64,000 nt of DNA from Ichthyophis bannanicus (taxonomy: Eukaryota > Chordata > Amphibia > Gymnophiona > Ichthyophiidae). How positions within the stretch are numbered: the first letter of the stretch is position 1; the number at the start of each line of letters is the position of its first letter. The position numbers were made by a program, and so were the translations under genes. The stretch is from positions 399,485,440 through 399,549,439 of the forward strand of contig CM066039.1 of assembly GCA_033557465.1 (NCBI GenBank), in the 5' to 3' direction. Positions 61,582 through 64,000 of the stretch are shown here, piece by piece. The notes under the pieces were generated by a model, which was given only the letters and a program-made list of their open reading frames with translations, was not told where the DNA came from and searched no databases.

Positions 61582-62880
61582 TACTGTGTGGCGGTACTCA
61601 GAGCCCTACAGGTATACCACTTTATGATCGCAAGCGTTATGAGTGGACATAGACAGTCAATGGTTAATGCCCAGTTCAGTGCTTGAAGGAGTGAGCAGAG
61701 GAGAGAGAAATGTTGGGGGTGAGAAGAAAGAAGTTCCACAGCACCCAATGCTGACCCCATTGAGGAGGTTGTTTCGGGCATATACCAAATGAAAGCTCCT
61801 CACTTCCCTGTCCTCCAAATGGACTAAGATTAATGACTATAACCCCTTCTCAGGACCAGAGTTTGAGGGACTGATTAAGGACTTGAGTGTTAGGGGAATC
61901 AGTAGATTTTCAGACTTGATTAAGGAGGGAAGGTGTATAGCACAAAGTGAATTAGAAGTAAAGTTGAAAAGGAAGATCCTATATTTTCAACTCTTATTTT
62001 TTGATGCGGAAAGGGGTGGTGGAGCAGTTGACCAAAAGGCCTACATGGCTTGACGATTGTCTCTTTAAAGGGATTGAGATGAAAGAAATGCTTTCCAAAT
62101 TGTACAAGCATCTCCTACAGACAGCGGGGAATACAATGCCGATGGGGGCAGAGGGGGGGGATATATGGCACCAGTGGCTACACAAAGAACTTATGGATGG
62201 GGAATGGGAACAAATAAATCTGGGGATACATAAGAATACACTAGTGACATCATGGTGCCAGACACAACTGCAGATGATTCATTGTTCCTATATAACCCCC
62301 CCCCCCCCCAGCTCCTGTTTCACAGTCAGCAGGCGAGCTCTGCATTATGTTGGTGAGGGTGTGGAGGTCTTGGCAACTTTTTCCATATGTGGTGAGAGTG
62401 TCCAAAGATCCAACAATACTGGCTTAAGATCATCCAAGAGATAGGCAAGATTATAGGGTAATGCGTCAAGCCTGAGGCAGGACAGTACCTCTTGGGACTC
62501 CCCAAAGATAATCACAACAAGAACCATAAACGTACACTACAAGCAAAACTGTTGTTGATGGGGAGGGTTACATTGGCATGTATATGGAAGGCCCTAGAAT
62601 AGAGGATTGGTGGACAAAAGTGGGGGGAGGCGATGAAGTTCGAAAAAGCTACATATGATTTATATGGGAAGAAAGCTAGATGGCACAAAATATGGGAGCC
62701 CTCGGTGTTGTGATGCTATGACATAGATGAGTAGATAGGAGCACTGTGAATAGTGCCACAATTCGGCCACCAGATAGCAGGAGAGGGGGACAAACAACTT
62801 AGAAGTTAAGGGCAACACCAAAGAGCAGGTTGTAGTTATAGTTAATAATGTTATAGTTAGTAGTATAATTAAAACTGCAT
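61582..62880 (+). mobile_element. L1-3 ORF2 C-terminus and 3' UTR, right part
   Basis: Continues 46920-47084. Codes YYCVAVLRALQVYHFMIAS (61584), much broken text, then a decayed L1 C-terminal Cys motif near 62340-62420, and ACIWKALE at about 62575. From 62720 to 62880 I see no coding sequence. Probably 3' UTR. Confidence 0.65.
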
Positions 62881-62889
62881 TAATATCAA

Positions 62890-64000
62890 TAAGAGGAGTG
62901 TCTCTATCAATTGAAAGAAAACTCTGCAGACTGGGTCCCCCAGAGTTGGAAGAGCTGGGTGGCTACTCTGGGGCCCAGCTGCCACTTGTGCAGTTAGAGG
63001 ACCCTGCTCAGTTTGTCCATCAGGGTGTTGTCCTGGCCTGGTAGGTATACAGCCTGTAGGAGTATTCCCTGACGAATTGCATAGGAGAAGAGTGTCATCA
63101 CTTCGCGGCAGAGGGTGCGAGACTCTGTGCCCCTATGCTTGTTCACGTAGAACATTGCCACCTAATTGTCCATTTGGATCAGCACAGACTGGTGCCTCAG
63201 GCGGTGGCAAAATGCTTGGAGGGCTAAATATATTGCCTGAAGCTCCAGGAGGTTGATCTGCTAGTTGCCGTCTGCTTGTGACCAGCTGCCCTGGATGCGA
63301 ATCCCAGCAGGGAGGCATCCATTGTGAGGACCCTTCAGAGTTTGGAAGGGCATCCCTGCTTGAAGGTGTTGCGGATTCGCTGCTGGTCCATGAAGGCAGA
63401 CAGGCTGTGCTCCAGGGCCGCTATTCTGGTTTCCAGAAAGCTCCGCAGCTACCGGCATGAGCACAGAGGAACTTGAACCCGACGCCGGTTCCCCCAAAGG
63501 GGAGTCCTCAACGAGGATGGCCTCGGAGATCAGAGGCCGATTTCCGGACAATTCCTTCTGGGCGACCTTGGTGGGCCGCTCCCGCTCTGAGCCCTTAGAC
63601 GAATGTCTTGGACTGTGGGACCTGCCTCAAGGCTTACTCGACCCCCTTTCTGAAGATCCACAGCGTCAACTTGGGTCCGCAAGGGCACCACGGGAGTCCG
63701 TGGCTTCAAAAGGGGCCTTGGCTTTTGGAGGAACCAAGGACTCCGGGAAGAACTTATCATGCTGCTGCTGGTGGCCTTGGTAGACATCTTCTTACAGAGA
63801 CCACAGGCCTCGGGGTCATGGTCCGGCCCTAGGCAGCACAGGCAGCAGTCATGTGTATCGGTAAGGGACATGATTTTTGCACACCGATCATACGTCTTAA
63901 AGCCACTGGTAGCCATGGGGGAAAAAAGTACCTCAGCAAGGTTGAAGACCGCGGTGCTGCCAGTTGGAAAAAGGTGCGAAGGCACTAAGAGGAAGAAAAT
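62890..64000 (-). mobile_element. DIRS-2: broken DIRS-like element (minus strand)
   Basis: Minus strand: gag start (MSLTDTHDCCLCCLGPDHD, about 63880) with paired Cys motifs and an acidic/Pro-rich part to about 63450. It then goes directly to MPFQTLKGPH-like text and an RNase H domain (INLLELQAIYLALQAF at about 63255; VLIQMDN; VMTLFSYAIRQGILLQAVYL; DKLSRVL, 63000). RT is missing between gag and RNase H. The element runs beyond the window edge. The sequence is unlike DIRS-1 in detail, so it is another family. Confidence 0.75.

Overview
The window is vertebrate DNA made almost entirely of transposable elements. I found no host gene, tRNA, rRNA or CRISPR array. Ty3/Gypsy elements with dUTPase, DIRS-type tyrosine-recombinase elements, a Penelope-like element, hAT transposons, L1-like LINEs and abundant CR1 and L2 LINEs occur together. 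That mix, and the CR1 3' ends in particular, suggest an amphibian and most likely a caecilian. The assignment comes from remembered repeat character, not from a search.

Layout. 1-6483: an L2 3' end split by Gypsy-A (385-6415). 6484-13971: an L1 split by a nearly complete reverse-oriented CR1 (8438-~12900). 13975-17589: pieces of a second CR1 family, holding an L2 tail, a reverse CR1-type ORF1 and a CR1 tail. 17590-29818: one reverse L2 (L2-b) split by two forward L2 copies; one of these carries a DIRS element (18071-22299), the other Gypsy-B (22991-27028). 29819-36790: a CR1 tail, then an L1 split by an L2 reverse-transcriptase fragment, an L2 tail and a third CR1 family. 36791-45046: CR1 pieces, a short hAT element, another L2 family and a ~30-bp minisatellite that contains a Penelope-like element. 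45047-62880: CR1 and L1 ORF2 pieces holding solo LTR-G, solo LTR-F, an ORF1-only L1, and the stack LTR-E > hAT > Gypsy-C > CR1 tail. 62890-64000: a broken reverse DIRS element.

Exact target-site duplications fix most boundaries: Gypsy-A ATGT, Gypsy-B GTAT, Gypsy-C GGTC (+ strand), LTR-E ATAC, LTR-F ATAG, LTR-G AAGG, hAT CTATAGAA, short hAT CTGTAGAA.

The most unusual signal is in the Gypsy-like elements. The pol frame runs through the polypurine tract into the 3' LTR, and the first LTR codons (TGTGA..) read Cys-Asp in six independent LTRs of several families. The LTR then encodes a very basic extension of about 230-312 residues. Most copies end in a shared motif, roughly P-M-x-(I/V)-(D/E) ... 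(P)-M-D-C-(S/T)-L-C. The same group appears divided: Gypsy-A carries gag, protease and integrase but no RT/RNase H, while Gypsy-B and Gypsy-C carry gag, protease, dUTPase, RT and RNase H but no integrase. Either these are independent deletions, or the group has an unusual pol organisation.
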